Source: Bacteroidota bacterium
GTDB taxonomy: Bacteria; Bacteroidota; Bacteroidia; Chitinophagales; Chitinophagaceae
Assembly: GCA_023416995.1 (NCBI GenBank)
Contig: JAEZGI010000006.1
Coordinates: 18,123-82,122, forward strand
Length of the DNA: 64,000 bases
Reading direction: 5' to 3'
Positions 53,946 through 63,772 of this stretch are shown piece after piece. The notes beneath the pieces are model-generated. The model did no database searches. It saw nothing but the letters and a program-made list of their open reading frames with translations, and had not been told where the DNA came from. The translations under genes were made by a program, and so were the position numbers. Position 1 is the first letter of the stretch. Each line of letters starts with the position of its first letter.

Positions 53946-55262
53946 CTAGCGCACATCCATCACCGTTAGCACGTGTCTACCTATCTCAAGTCCCTGTTCT
54001 CTTCCGTTCAGGATAGCATCCATAAAATGGATACCACCATAAAAACGTGACATTCCGGCCTCATCAGCCGCAGCATGAAAGGAACTGAATTCTCTTGCCG
54101 GCAATCCAAACTTTACCTCGACCGTATCGGTATATTTGAAATCATCACCAAGGAATTTTGTCAGTACCACCGCGGCTGCAGCAGAAATGGTGGAATGTCC
54201 GCTTGGATACTCCGGGAAAGGTGGTGTTTGTAACAACGGTCGCCACGAGGGATCCAGAAGGCGCCTGATGGCAGTTTCAGGACGTACCCTGTTGCTCCTG
54301 AATTTTTCCTCCCAGCAAACAAGAAATCCATCCATCAATGCAATTGACACAGCAGTATGGATCTGGAGGGATTGTTTGAAATCTTTTCCGGCGGCCCCAC
54401 AGGCGATACCCGTAATACCGAGCCAATGGGCACCAGGTGAAATCTTTTTCAAACCAACCTGCATATGGCCCCCATCCTGCAAGGCAAAAGGATTACAATC
54501 CCAATATGCGGCTATATGTAAACTATCTTCCGGAAACTGCTGACCCTCGTTATAATTCGCAGCCAGCATCTGCTGGAAACCACTGTTTTTATCAAGAGAA
54601 AATGGTGCAGGTGCAGGCGGTCTGAATTGGGTACTGCTATCAAGCGTAAACGCCCTGATCGTATGGAAATACGGCTCTACAGCTGCCATAAAACCCGGTG
54701 GTGTCGGGAACCATGAACCTTCGTTTTTAGCAGGGCTATATCTGGGCAAATTGCTAATCCTGTTATACCGGTCAGCTTTCGCATATTGTAAAATGCGGCC
54801 GGTAACGTATTTCGCGAGTGATAGCGATGAAGCCAATGTTTCTTCATCGTATCCATATTGTCTGCAGGAATCAAGAAAAATGTTTCGATAAGATTCCAGT
54901 CTTTTCCCCGACGGTTGTACCCGCGAAGCAGTTTCAACAACTGCAAGCAATGCCGCCACCTGGTAATCATATCCTTTTATGGAATCGGGCAGTTTTATAG
55001 AAGGATATTCTTTCAGCTTTCCCACCATAGACTGATAAGCAGAGTCGTGCTGAGAAACGATCTCATACCCGGATAACATTGCATAACTAAAGAAACGGGC
55101 AGCAAGCGGTGGATTCGTAACATCGTGCAACATAATGTCGCTCATTTCGTCCACCAGCCTGTTTAAATGTGTATTGCCTGGAAAACCGTCCCTGCCAGCC
55201 TGCCGGCCACAACCAGGAACAATAACTGCTACATATACTAAAATCAATAATAAAAATCTCAT
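53946..55262 (-). CDS. Vanadium-dependent haloperoxidase/PAP2-family lipoprotein
   Basis: A 438-residue protein with a lipobox (ILVYVAVIVPGC) and the PAP2 fold of vanadium haloperoxidases and acid phosphatases. Active-site landmarks: RVRPETAIRR (first arginine region), EYPSGHSTISAAAAVVL (GHS triad with histidine), and FYGGIHFMDAILNGREQGLEIG (histidine and arginine/glycine region in place of the usual SR..AGVHWxSD). Whether it holds vanadate or removes phosphate cannot be read from sequence. Its ATG overlaps the stop of the UnbV-type gene upstream (ATGA), so the two are translationally coupled. Confidence 0.82.
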   Translation of the reverse strand: MRFLLLILVYVAVIVPGCGRQAGRDGFPGNTHLNRLVDEMSDIMLHDVTNPPLAARFFSYAMLSGYEIVSQHDSAYQSMVGKLKEYPSIKLPDSIKGYDYQVAALLAVVETASRVQPSGKRLESYRNIFLDSCRQYGYDEETLASSLSLAKYVTGRILQYAKADRYNRISNLPRYSPAKNEGSWFPTPPGFMAAVEPYFHTIRAFTLDSSTQFRPPAPAPFSLDKNSGFQQMLAANYNEGQQFPEDSLHIAAYWDCNPFALQDGGHMQVGLKKISPGAHWLGITGIACGAAGKDFKQSLQIHTAVSIALMDGFLVCWEEKFRSNRVRPETAIRRLLDPSWRPLLQTPPFPEYPSGHSTISAAAAVVLTKFLGDDFKYTDTVEVKFGLPAREFSSFHAAADEAGMSRFYGGIHFMDAILNGREQGLEIGRHVLTVMDVR

Positions 55263-58200
55263 GGCGTCTTTGTATAACTCACTACTTTTTGTTGATTAAC
55301 TCCAAACAGGATTTTATTGCCAAGTGGCAGTATACTTCTTATATCTCCTTTTACTTTAAATCCCGACCGATCCTGCGGTACAAAATCAAAACCTCCTTTA
55401 CCGTTGCCGCGGAATAACATACCATATCCCGCTTCAATTTTTCCAAGTCTCAGCCTGGGATTATTGATGTTACCACCGATAATAAAATCGCGGGCGCCAT
55501 CATTGTCATAGTCAAAAATACCGATAGCATACACCGGTGCAAACTGTGCCTGAACAGGTAATTGTTGTGCTACAAATTTTCCTGAGCTGCTACGTAGGAA
55601 CAGGGTAGTCTCAAGTGTGTTGATCTGCAGCTTACCGGCTTCTTTGAGTTCTTCCTCAGAAAACAAGTCATGTAACACGGTGTTGGCATAACTGCGATAA
55701 TCGCTGTAGCGGGTACGCATGGTGCTCATCTGGTCAAGCAACTCATCGCGCGTTACAAAAGGATACGATTTACCGTTGATATAACAACAGAAAATGGGAT
55801 CAACCGAACCGTTGTCATCAAAATCCTTGTAATACATCTCAGCCGGCTCTTTCTCACTGGGATGAAACTGTGCGTTGCGGCCGTAATTACCTGCCAGCAG
55901 ATCCGTCTTGCCATCGCCATTAAAGTCGGCCGTATCTAACTTGTTCCACCAACCGGAGAAGCGTTTTTCAAAATAGCTCTCTGTCTCATTTTTTAGTTTA
56001 CCATGATCGTTGATGAATACTGTCACCGGCATCCACTCTCCCGCTATCACGAGGTCAAGGATACTATCGCTGTTCACATCCATAAAAATCGCATCTGTGA
56101 TCATTCCAGCTTTTTGAAGCCCAGGGGCAAGCGAAGCAGCCTGGCTTGCAAATTTGCCTGTTCCGTCATTGATCAGCAGATAACTTTCGGGTATTTCCGG
56201 ATACCTGCCGGGGATTACGCGCCCCCCTACAAACAGATCAATAAACCCGTCGCGGTTAATGTCGCCCGCAGCCACGCAACCCTTGCTGCTATGCATGACG
56301 GGCAACGCATCTTTTTTGCGTACGAACACACCACGTCCGTTGTTGAGGTATAAGCGGTCGTTCAGTAAGGTATCTCCGGGTACAAAATTATGGTAGCCGC
56401 CGCTCGCCACATATAGATCAGGAAAACCATCACCATTCGCATCAAAAAAGACTGCATCTTCATCATGACTTGCTTTATCTGCAACCAGTGCCGGCTGTGG
56501 TGTAGCCACAAATGCCCCTGATGCATTCTGCAGAAAGATGGCACCCGGTTGTCCAGCGCCGCCACCTGTAAAAAGATCCTCACGCCCATCGCCGTTTACA
56601 TCCCCTTTTATAATACAGGGGCCGGAAAAAGACAATGGATTTATCATCAGCGGCTGACGTTTGAAATCATTCACCTGCTCACTGTTATGCACAAACGAAA
56701 TGGTCCTGTTATCGGGGCTGAACATTGGTTTCGGCACTGGCAGTGGTCTGAATTTACCCAAAGCATCTTTTTCACTAATTGTCAATGTCTTGTTTACCCC
56801 GGGATTGATAACAGTTTGTTGTTTACCACGTGGCCATATCACGACAATCGAGTCTACGCTTGCCTGGCTGCCAAGGCCAAAATGTAATACTTGCGAAACG
56901 GATGACTGGAAACCACGGTTTGGTGTGTGTTCCTGTATCTGTACCTGTTTGTTCCAGTATAAAATCACTCTTGCACCTATGGCGGCAGTATTGAGCCCTT
57001 CACCGGCAAGTTTCACCTGCAGGTAGTTGGAGCTATCGTAAACATTCGAGCGGTTTTCATATATAAATGCTGGCGAATTGATGTTGTTAATGACAAGGTC
57101 CAGATCACCATCGTTATCAAGATCGGCATAAGCAGCTCCATTGCTGTTTGCGGTACTGTCAAAACCCCAATCAGAAATTACGTTTTTGAACCGCAGATCG
57201 CCGGTGTTTTGATACATGTAATTTTTAACACTGCTCGACGGCATTTTATGAACAAGTTCCAGTACATCAGCCCGCATCAGCTTCCGGTCTTTCAAAAAGT
57301 CTCCCATGTACTTCATAAAATCCATGTTTGTGAAATCCCTGACATATCCGTTCGTCACAAACAAATCTTTCAAACCATCATTATCAAAATCAGCAATCAA
57401 CGGAGCCCAGCTCCAGTCTGTATTGGACACCCCTGACAATTGACCGATCTCACTGAAAGTACCGTCGCCATTGTTCAGATGAAGCATGTTACGCATGTAT
57501 TGGTAATACAGACCAGACTTTACATTCATGTCGAACTTCTCGTAATTATCCGGCGCAAATAATAACTTCTGACGTTCATTGGTTTCGGGTAACATGTCAA
57601 GGGTATAGATATCAAGGTGGCCATCATTGTTGATGTCACTTATGTTATTCCCCATCGAAAAATTGGATGTATAACCAAGTCTTTGTTCCAGTTCATTTAC
57701 AAAACCCCCTTTTTTGTTATTGATATATAAGTAGTCAGGAGCGGTATAGTCGTTTGAGATATATAGATCCGGCCAGCCATCGCCATTAATATCCGATACT
57801 GCAGCGCCAAGGCCGTATGATAACATACTGTTGTTTAGACCCGACTTGCCGGTTACATCAATAAATCTGTTGTTGTCGTTGCGATAAAGTTTTGAACCGA
57901 TATGCGGATCTGATTGCTTCATCATAGCCTCGGTACCTGCTTCATCAAGGATCGGGATACTGTTCGGGTTGTGGTTCAACAAAAACAGGTCAAGGTCGCC
58001 ATCAAGATCATAGTCAAAAAATAGAGACTGGGTGGTATAACTGCTGTCTATGATGCCATACTCGGCCGCTGATTCCTTGAACACCGGGATTCCATCCTGG
58101 TTTCCCTGGTTAATGAAAAGTTGTTTGAGCCGGTTTGTTCCGGAAACTTTACCTGAATAACTTACAAAAATATCGGGCTTGTTATCTGCATTCACATCGG

Positions 58201-58582
58201 CGATGGTAACACCGGTTGTCCAGGGGGCGGTACGACCTGCAACGCCTGCGGCCCGGGTAATATCTTCAAACTTCAGGTTGCCGCGGTTGAGATAAAGCTG
58301 GTTGGGAACCATGTTGGCCGTGAAGTAAATGTCTTCAAGACCGTCACCGTTAAGATCTCCAATGGCAACGCCTCCGCCGTTATAGAAGTACTCATACATC
58401 AACACATTGGTATTGGGTCCTTCTATCAATTTGTTTTCGAAGACAATATTTGTGGAATCGGGGCTCAGTAATTTAAACCGGGTGTTTTCGCGGTCGACTG
58501 CAGTGTTATCTCCATCGCCTTTACAACTGATAAATAAGATGCAAAGCAGAACCGGGAGGGGATTTCTTAATAACATCAACAT
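55259..58582 (-). CDS. Large VCBS/FG-GAP propeller lipoprotein with ASPIC/UnbV domain
   Basis: A 1107-residue lipoprotein (LLCILFISCK lipobox). Residues ~45-500 hold about six FG-GAP calcium loops (DLNGDGLEDIYFT, DVNADNKPDIFVS, DYDLDGDLDLFLL, DINGDGWPDLYIS, DINNDGHLDIYTL, DFDNDGLKDLFVT). An ASPIC/UnbV domain (~530-620) shows VKLAGEGLNTAAIGARVIL and SVSQVLHFGLG. A second propeller follows (~650-1080; DVNGDGREDLFTG, DANGDGFPDLYVA, DFNGDGKTDLLAG, DYDNDGARDFIIG). The double propeller suggests an extracellular scaffold or binding protein. It is separated from susD by a hairpin and coupled to the haloperoxidase gene. Confidence 0.92.
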   Translation of the reverse strand: MLMLLRNPLPVLLCILFISCKGDGDNTAVDRENTRFKLLSPDSTNIVFENKLIEGPNTNVLMYEYFYNGGGVAIGDLNGDGLEDIYFTANMVPNQLYLNRGNLKFEDITRAAGVAGRTAPWTTGVTIADVNADNKPDIFVSYSGKVSGTNRLKQLFINQGNQDGIPVFKESAAEYGIIDSSYTTQSLFFDYDLDGDLDLFLLNHNPNSIPILDEAGTEAMMKQSDPHIGSKLYRNDNNRFIDVTGKSGLNNSMLSYGLGAAVSDINGDGWPDLYISNDYTAPDYLYINNKKGGFVNELEQRLGYTSNFSMGNNISDINNDGHLDIYTLDMLPETNERQKLLFAPDNYEKFDMNVKSGLYYQYMRNMLHLNNGDGTFSEIGQLSGVSNTDWSWAPLIADFDNDGLKDLFVTNGYVRDFTNMDFMKYMGDFLKDRKLMRADVLELVHKMPSSSVKNYMYQNTGDLRFKNVISDWGFDSTANSNGAAYADLDNDGDLDLVINNINSPAFIYENRSNVYDSSNYLQVKLAGEGLNTAAIGARVILYWNKQVQIQEHTPNRGFQSSVSQVLHFGLGSQASVDSIVVIWPRGKQQTVINPGVNKTLTISEKDALGKFRPLPVPKPMFSPDNRTISFVHNSEQVNDFKRQPLMINPLSFSGPCIIKGDVNGDGREDLFTGGGAGQPGAIFLQNASGAFVATPQPALVADKASHDEDAVFFDANGDGFPDLYVASGGYHNFVPGDTLLNDRLYLNNGRGVFVRKKDALPVMHSSKGCVAAGDINRDGFIDLFVGGRVIPGRYPEIPESYLLINDGTGKFASQAASLAPGLQKAGMITDAIFMDVNSDSILDLVIAGEWMPVTVFINDHGKLKNETESYFEKRFSGWWNKLDTADFNGDGKTDLLAGNYGRNAQFHPSEKEPAEMYYKDFDDNGSVDPIFCCYINGKSYPFVTRDELLDQMSTMRTRYSDYRSYANTVLHDLFSEEELKEAGKLQINTLETTLFLRSSSGKFVAQQLPVQAQFAPVYAIGIFDYDNDGARDFIIGGNINNPRLRLGKIEAGYGMLFRGNGKGGFDFVPQDRSGFKVKGDIRSILPLGNKILFGVNQQKVVSYTKTP

Positions 58583-58641
58583 AGCGGTTTAGCGCACTTT
58601 GGTTTGCTTAAATATAAACAAACAGGCAGGGTTAAAATGAA

Positions 58642-58677
58642 AAATCTGTGCTTATATGGTGATATAAGCACAGATTT
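58642..58677. terminator. 16 bp perfect-stem hairpin between susD and the UnbV gene
   Basis: AAATCTGTGCTTATAT and ATATAAGCACAGATTT pair without a mismatch around a four-base loop. On the minus strand it is followed by TTTTCATTTT. It lies 20 bases after the susD stop and 59 bases before the UnbV-type start, so it could lower downstream transcription or stabilise the susCD messenger 3' end. Confidence 0.7.
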
Positions 58678-58697
58678 AATGATTAGCGAAATACTAT

Positions 58698-60548
58698 TTA
58701 TTCGTAACCGGGATTTTGAACGATTTTAGGATTCCTGATAGCTTCGTCGCGCGCGATTGGCAGGAAGTACATCTTATCATTCCAGGTGCGGTTTTCAAGC
58801 GAATTATCAACCGTTGGAGTGTAAGTGTAATTATACCTCGTACGATCCTTACGGTAAGGCACAGGTGGTGTTTGTCCTGGTTTAAGTGTTCCTCTTACCA
58901 CGATGTACACGTTTTTACGACCAAGGGTTGTTGGTGCGATCATCCAGCGTCGTGCATCGTGGAAGCGATGCTCTTCGTATGCCAGCTCAATCCGGCGTTC
59001 TGTTCTGTAGCGTTGACGTAATGCATCGCCGGATTCCGTGAGCGCTGGCAGACCGGCGCGGAACCTGATTTTGTTTAACCAGGTACGTGCTTCCGCATCT
59101 TCACCAAGTTCTATACAAGCTTCCGCATAATTCAGCACCAACTCAGTGTAGCGAATAAATGGCCATGGAATATCCTGGCGATCTTTATTGTCATTCAGCG
59201 CCGGATTTGGATCAATAAACTTCCGTACATAATAGCCGGTCCATGATCCGTTCCAGTTTTCAATAGGTCCCTGGCGGGTATCTAACCCGTAAATGGTAGA
59301 CCCATTAGCTCCCTCATAATGGCCAGTCTGAATTTCATTCGCCGGATCGTTGGTTCCTCTTGGTTTCCATTTTGCACCATCATAGAGAATATGAGCATAG
59401 AAACGAGGTTCCCTGCCAACATATGGTTCTGATTTGTGCGTTGGGTTGTTCCAATCGAACTTTGTTCCATCCATCATTTCATAATCATCCACCAGATGTT
59501 GTAATGGTGAGTTACCCGCCCAGTTGTTATAACCATTAGGTCCGTTGTTCAGACCATGCTGGCGCGCAGCCTCACCTTTTGCAGGTATAAAATATCTACC
59601 GAAAAGGATTTCTGATTCTGCAGTTGCATCAACGCCAGGTGCTTTACTTCCGCCACCCATGGCGATTGAAATATAGTTCCTGGTTGCAGTGGCTGTGTCT
59701 TCAGGAGCCGCCAGTTCCAGTTTGTATCCCTTGGTAGCATCCAGCACCGCTTTGGCTGCATTTTTTGCTGCGGTCCAGCGCGCGTTTCTGTCTCCTGAAG
59801 TATACCCGATCAGTTCAGGATTAGAGAAACCATTGATCACGGTTGATTTTGCTTTTGCAGTTGGCACATCATGCAGATCGCTTGCAGCATACAATAATAC
59901 CCGTGCTTTCAAAGCCTGTGCAGCCAGCGCATTGGCCCTGCCTTTTTGCATTGATTTACCGGTAAGCATCAAAGTTGCAGAATCGCAATATTTAACGATG
60001 TTCTCAACATTAGCTTCCCAGGTGCCTCTCTCCATTGAATAATCTTCATCAAGGCCATACACTTTATTAATGATTGGGCCGCCTCCGTAATACCTTAACA
60101 ACTGGTGGTTGTAGTAGGCATACAGAAACATGGCCTCACCACGCAGCCTGTCACGTAGACCTGCATCAAATGGACTGTTTGGAAGATTGTTCATTGCGAT
60201 CAGGGTTGCCCGGATACGCGCATACATCTGGTTCCATTGATAGTTACCGTTCCCCCAACCTAAGTTCGATGGATTGACAATACCCTCGTTGATGATATTG
60301 AATCCACGACCTGCGTGGGTAAAGATGGATTCATCGGAAATGGATGCAACCATCTCTTCGTGAAATCCACCAAGACCAAGACCGGCGTAAATACCATTGA
60401 CAAATGCTTCTGCCAGTGGTCCGTCTTTCCAGGCGACAATGTCAGCAACCTGCCCCGGAGGTGTGAGGTCCATAAAATCCTTCTTACATGAGTACAGCAC
60501 GGTGGCGGTAAACATGCAAATGGTTATTAATTTGAATAATTTCTTCAT
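58698..60548 (-). CDS. SusD/RagB-family outer-membrane nutrient-binding lipoprotein
   Basis: A 616-residue surface lipoprotein. The signal ends LYSCKKDFMDLTPPG with lipobox cysteine and the usual LxPP motif. The TPR-like core is shown by NAEACIELGEDAEARTWLN, RFRAGLPALTESGDAL, RRIELAYEEHRFHDARRW and the C-terminal YFLPIARDEAIRNP, all standard for SusD. The protein caps the SusC barrel and binds the substrate, usually a glycan or peptide. It is 11 bases downstream of susC. Substrate specificity is unknown; the locus has no glycoside hydrolase. Confidence 0.96.
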   Translation of the reverse strand: MKKLFKLITICMFTATVLYSCKKDFMDLTPPGQVADIVAWKDGPLAEAFVNGIYAGLGLGGFHEEMVASISDESIFTHAGRGFNIINEGIVNPSNLGWGNGNYQWNQMYARIRATLIAMNNLPNSPFDAGLRDRLRGEAMFLYAYYNHQLLRYYGGGPIINKVYGLDEDYSMERGTWEANVENIVKYCDSATLMLTGKSMQKGRANALAAQALKARVLLYAASDLHDVPTAKAKSTVINGFSNPELIGYTSGDRNARWTAAKNAAKAVLDATKGYKLELAAPEDTATATRNYISIAMGGGSKAPGVDATAESEILFGRYFIPAKGEAARQHGLNNGPNGYNNWAGNSPLQHLVDDYEMMDGTKFDWNNPTHKSEPYVGREPRFYAHILYDGAKWKPRGTNDPANEIQTGHYEGANGSTIYGLDTRQGPIENWNGSWTGYYVRKFIDPNPALNDNKDRQDIPWPFIRYTELVLNYAEACIELGEDAEARTWLNKIRFRAGLPALTESGDALRQRYRTERRIELAYEEHRFHDARRWMIAPTTLGRKNVYIVVRGTLKPGQTPPVPYRKDRTRYNYTYTPTVDNSLENRTWNDKMYFLPIARDEAIRNPKIVQNPGYE

Positions 60549-60559
60549 TTTTCAGTTGT

Positions 60560-63500
60560 TTAAAAAGTTACACGAGCACCTACACTAATAATCCTTCCCT
60601 GTGGATAATACTGACCATTTTCACTGGTAGATTCCGGATCCCAGAGCTTCATCTTATCCCAGGTGATCAGGTTAAGACCATTAACATAAAGGCGGGCATT
60701 TTGCAAACCAACCTTGCTGCCAATCGCTGCGGGAAGGTTATAACCTAACTCAACGTTTTTAAGGCGCACGTAGTCACTTTTCCTGTAATAATAAGTGTTC
60801 TGGCCATAGCCGCCACCGGTGTAATAGGTGCCGCCACGATTTGCGATTCTTGGATGCTCGCTGCTTGGGTTCTCAACTGTCCACCTGTTTTTGTAGGTGT
60901 ACTCAAGATAGTTACCAATATCACCAGACTCGGTATTGATATACAGACGGCCGCCGGCTGCACCCTGGAACAATACTGACAGATCAAAGTCTTTCCATCC
61001 CAGGTTGATGTTCACACCACCGGTAAAGCGTGGATCACGGTTCCAGTTCTGGCGAACGCGATCATCTGCGTTGATCTTGTTATCGCCGTTCATGTCTTTG
61101 AACTTCATGTCGCCAGGAATCAATTTAGATGTTGCTGCAGAATAGTCGATCGTATTTGCGTCGATTTCTTTCTGATCACGGAACACACCATCATATTCAT
61201 AAGCGAGGAAGTTTACACCATTTGTACCAAAACCCTTTCCGGTTGCTCTTTGATATTCAGGAATACCCCTTGTATCAACCCAATACAATAAACGGTTTTT
61301 TGAGTAACCTCCGTTTACGCTTACAGAATATCTGAAGTCACCAACAACATCGCTGTAACCCACTTTAAATTCAAAACCTTTATTATCCAGTTTACCCAAT
61401 GGCACCGGAGGTAACAATGAAGAAATACCTGTACTTGCCGGAGTCTGCGCCTCGTTCTGTACAAGGATCTTATCGCGTTTGTTATAGTAGAATTCGAATT
61501 CGAACATCAGTTTATTGTTCAAAGCAGAACCTTCCAGACCAATGTTGGTATTGTTCGCAATCTCCCATGAAAAATTAGGGTTAGGAACAACTCTTTCATT
61601 AAGCGTTCTGGTTAAACTGTTGTTCAGGATGTAAGTATCAAACGTATAGGTTCCGAGATAAGCAAATTCCTGCAACGCTCCATTGTAGAATACCTGGTCG
61701 TTACCCATCTGACCATAAGATGCACGAAGCTTCAGATTGTCGATGAAACGAACATTGTTTGCAAAAAATCCTTCATCCGAAATGTTCCAACCAACGAGTA
61801 CACCAGGGAAGAAACCAAAACGGCGGGTTTCCGGGAACATGTAGGAACCATCTGATCTCCAGAGGAACTCAAAAAGGTATTTTTCACGGAAGTTATAATT
61901 CACACGACCGAAATAACTAAGTCTCGCTCTTGTGAAAGCACTACCGCCGATGGTTTGTTCATCAGCACCACCCACACCGATCTCATCGATCTGTGGTGAA
62001 AGGAAGTATCTTCTGAATACGTTAAATCCATCGCCCTTATTGGTTTCTTTTTGCACACCAGCAAGTACGCCAATGGTGTGCTCACCAAATTTGCGATCAT
62101 AGTTCAACATACCGATCAGGTTCACGTTAAGGCTGTTATCGGCCCAACGATTCAGACGTGGATCTGAGAAAGTAGATCTTACCCTGCCTTCAAGTTTTGG
62201 GGTAACTCCATCATCTTCATAAGTCTGTTTGTCCCAGAAATATAAGGTCCATGGTGTAGCCCATCTTTTACGGTCAAGATTGTATTTATCAAATGCTGCT
62301 GTACCCGAGATCTTCAGACCTTCTATACCAGGAATGGTAATCTCAAGTTTACCGTTTGTTTGGATATAAGTTCTTTTATCGCGGTCATAGCCGGTTGCAC
62401 CGGTTGTGATCACCACTGGATTTTCACCGTTTTCGATATCAGGTCCCGGCAGACCGTTTGGCCAGATAGCCGTTTCGGTTGGTTTACCACGCATCTGCAT
62501 ACGGAAGATAGCACCGGCTCCGGCAGTTGGGAACTCACGGTTTTCTTCACGTGCAACGAGTCCTACACCAAGATTGATGTATTTATTAACCTTGGCATCA
62601 AGATTCAAACGAACATCATATTGTTTATATCCGGTTGCTGAATTCTTATAATAGCCATCCTGGTTTTGATAACCAACAGATCCCATGTATTTGATGGCGT
62701 CAGTACCACCACTAACCTGTACGTTATGTCTTACCTGAGGCGACCAGGTTTTGTTGGTTGCATCGAACCAGTCCGTGTTCGGATGCGTCAATGGCGATGA
62801 TCCATCACGGAATTTTTGAAAATCATCCGGACGGAACGTACCAAAAAATGTTCTGCCGGTAGCTGGTATAGTATACTCACCGGTACTTTGGAGCGCCTGC
62901 CATCCTTCCGCCCAAAGCTCAGGATTTTGTTGTAACTCCTTATATAATACAAGCTCATTCGCCATCTCCGCATACTGCAGGTTGTTAGCCATTTTTGGTA
63001 TACGGGAAGGTTGTGACCAGCCCTGGTTGAAATCGTACAAAAGGTTTGGTTTACCAGACTTACCACGTTTAGTTGTGATCAGGATCACACCGTTCGCGGC
63101 CCTGGCTCCGTAGATTGCAGCAGATGCATCTTTCAGAACTGACATACTTTCTACATCCGCAGGATTGATACGATCCAGACCACCCGCACGGTCAGGGATT
63201 CCATCAATTACGATCAGTGCACTTGAGTTACCAAAGGTGTTGGTACCACGAATCCGGATAGCAGATCCATCGTAACCCGGTTCACCACTCGATTGAATGG
63301 CAGTAACACCAGGCAGACGTCCCGCGAGTGAATTCGATAAGTTCACTGTCGGTGATTTTTGTAACTCCGAACCTTTAACGGTAGCAACTGCACCGGTAAC
63401 GGTTACTTTTTTCTGTGTACCATAACCTACCACGATTACATCGGATAAGTTGCTGGCAGACGTGGTTAACCGCACGCTGACAGTGGTCCTGTCACTCAGC

Positions 63501-63772
63501 GCTATCTCCTGTGGAAGATAACCTACCACAGAAAATACCAATACTGCATTGGGGTTAGAAACTGAAAGTGAAAACGAGCCATCAGTATCAGTAGTGGTAC
63601 CATTGGTGGTTCCTTTTACTAAAACACTGACATTAGCAATAGCAGAGTCGCGATCGTCTACCACTTTACCGGACACCCGACGGTCGGATTGTCCAAACAA
63701 AGCAGAGCCGCTGAAAAGCAGCATCACAAGCAGACTAAGGCAACTGCCTCTTAGAAAACGGGTTTTGAACAT
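60560..63772 (-). CDS. SusC/RagA-family TonB-linked outer membrane transporter
   Basis: A 1070-residue TonB-dependent barrel. After the signal peptide comes a carboxypeptidase-regulatory-like domain (~30-110; VSGKVVDDRDSAIANVSV, DGSFSLSVSN), a TonB box region DVIVVGYGTQKKVTVTGAV, the plug domain (SLAGRLPGVTAI, SAIRIRGTNTFGNSSALIVI, YGARAANGVILITTKRG), and the 22-strand barrel ending in a C-terminal aromatic strand (ISVGARVTF). The pair SusC-SusD takes up a bound ligand by a pedal-bin mechanism. It heads the operon of five genes. Signal and length are normal. Confidence 0.97.
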   Translation of the reverse strand: MFKTRFLRGSCLSLLVMLLFSGSALFGQSDRRVSGKVVDDRDSAIANVSVLVKGTTNGTTTDTDGSFSLSVSNPNAVLVFSVVGYLPQEIALSDRTTVSVRLTTSASNLSDVIVVGYGTQKKVTVTGAVATVKGSELQKSPTVNLSNSLAGRLPGVTAIQSSGEPGYDGSAIRIRGTNTFGNSSALIVIDGIPDRAGGLDRINPADVESMSVLKDASAAIYGARAANGVILITTKRGKSGKPNLLYDFNQGWSQPSRIPKMANNLQYAEMANELVLYKELQQNPELWAEGWQALQSTGEYTIPATGRTFFGTFRPDDFQKFRDGSSPLTHPNTDWFDATNKTWSPQVRHNVQVSGGTDAIKYMGSVGYQNQDGYYKNSATGYKQYDVRLNLDAKVNKYINLGVGLVAREENREFPTAGAGAIFRMQMRGKPTETAIWPNGLPGPDIENGENPVVITTGATGYDRDKRTYIQTNGKLEITIPGIEGLKISGTAAFDKYNLDRKRWATPWTLYFWDKQTYEDDGVTPKLEGRVRSTFSDPRLNRWADNSLNVNLIGMLNYDRKFGEHTIGVLAGVQKETNKGDGFNVFRRYFLSPQIDEIGVGGADEQTIGGSAFTRARLSYFGRVNYNFREKYLFEFLWRSDGSYMFPETRRFGFFPGVLVGWNISDEGFFANNVRFIDNLKLRASYGQMGNDQVFYNGALQEFAYLGTYTFDTYILNNSLTRTLNERVVPNPNFSWEIANNTNIGLEGSALNNKLMFEFEFYYNKRDKILVQNEAQTPASTGISSLLPPVPLGKLDNKGFEFKVGYSDVVGDFRYSVSVNGGYSKNRLLYWVDTRGIPEYQRATGKGFGTNGVNFLAYEYDGVFRDQKEIDANTIDYSAATSKLIPGDMKFKDMNGDNKINADDRVRQNWNRDPRFTGGVNINLGWKDFDLSVLFQGAAGGRLYINTESGDIGNYLEYTYKNRWTVENPSSEHPRIANRGGTYYTGGGYGQNTYYYRKSDYVRLKNVELGYNLPAAIGSKVGLQNARLYVNGLNLITWDKMKLWDPESTSENGQYYPQGRIISVGARVTF

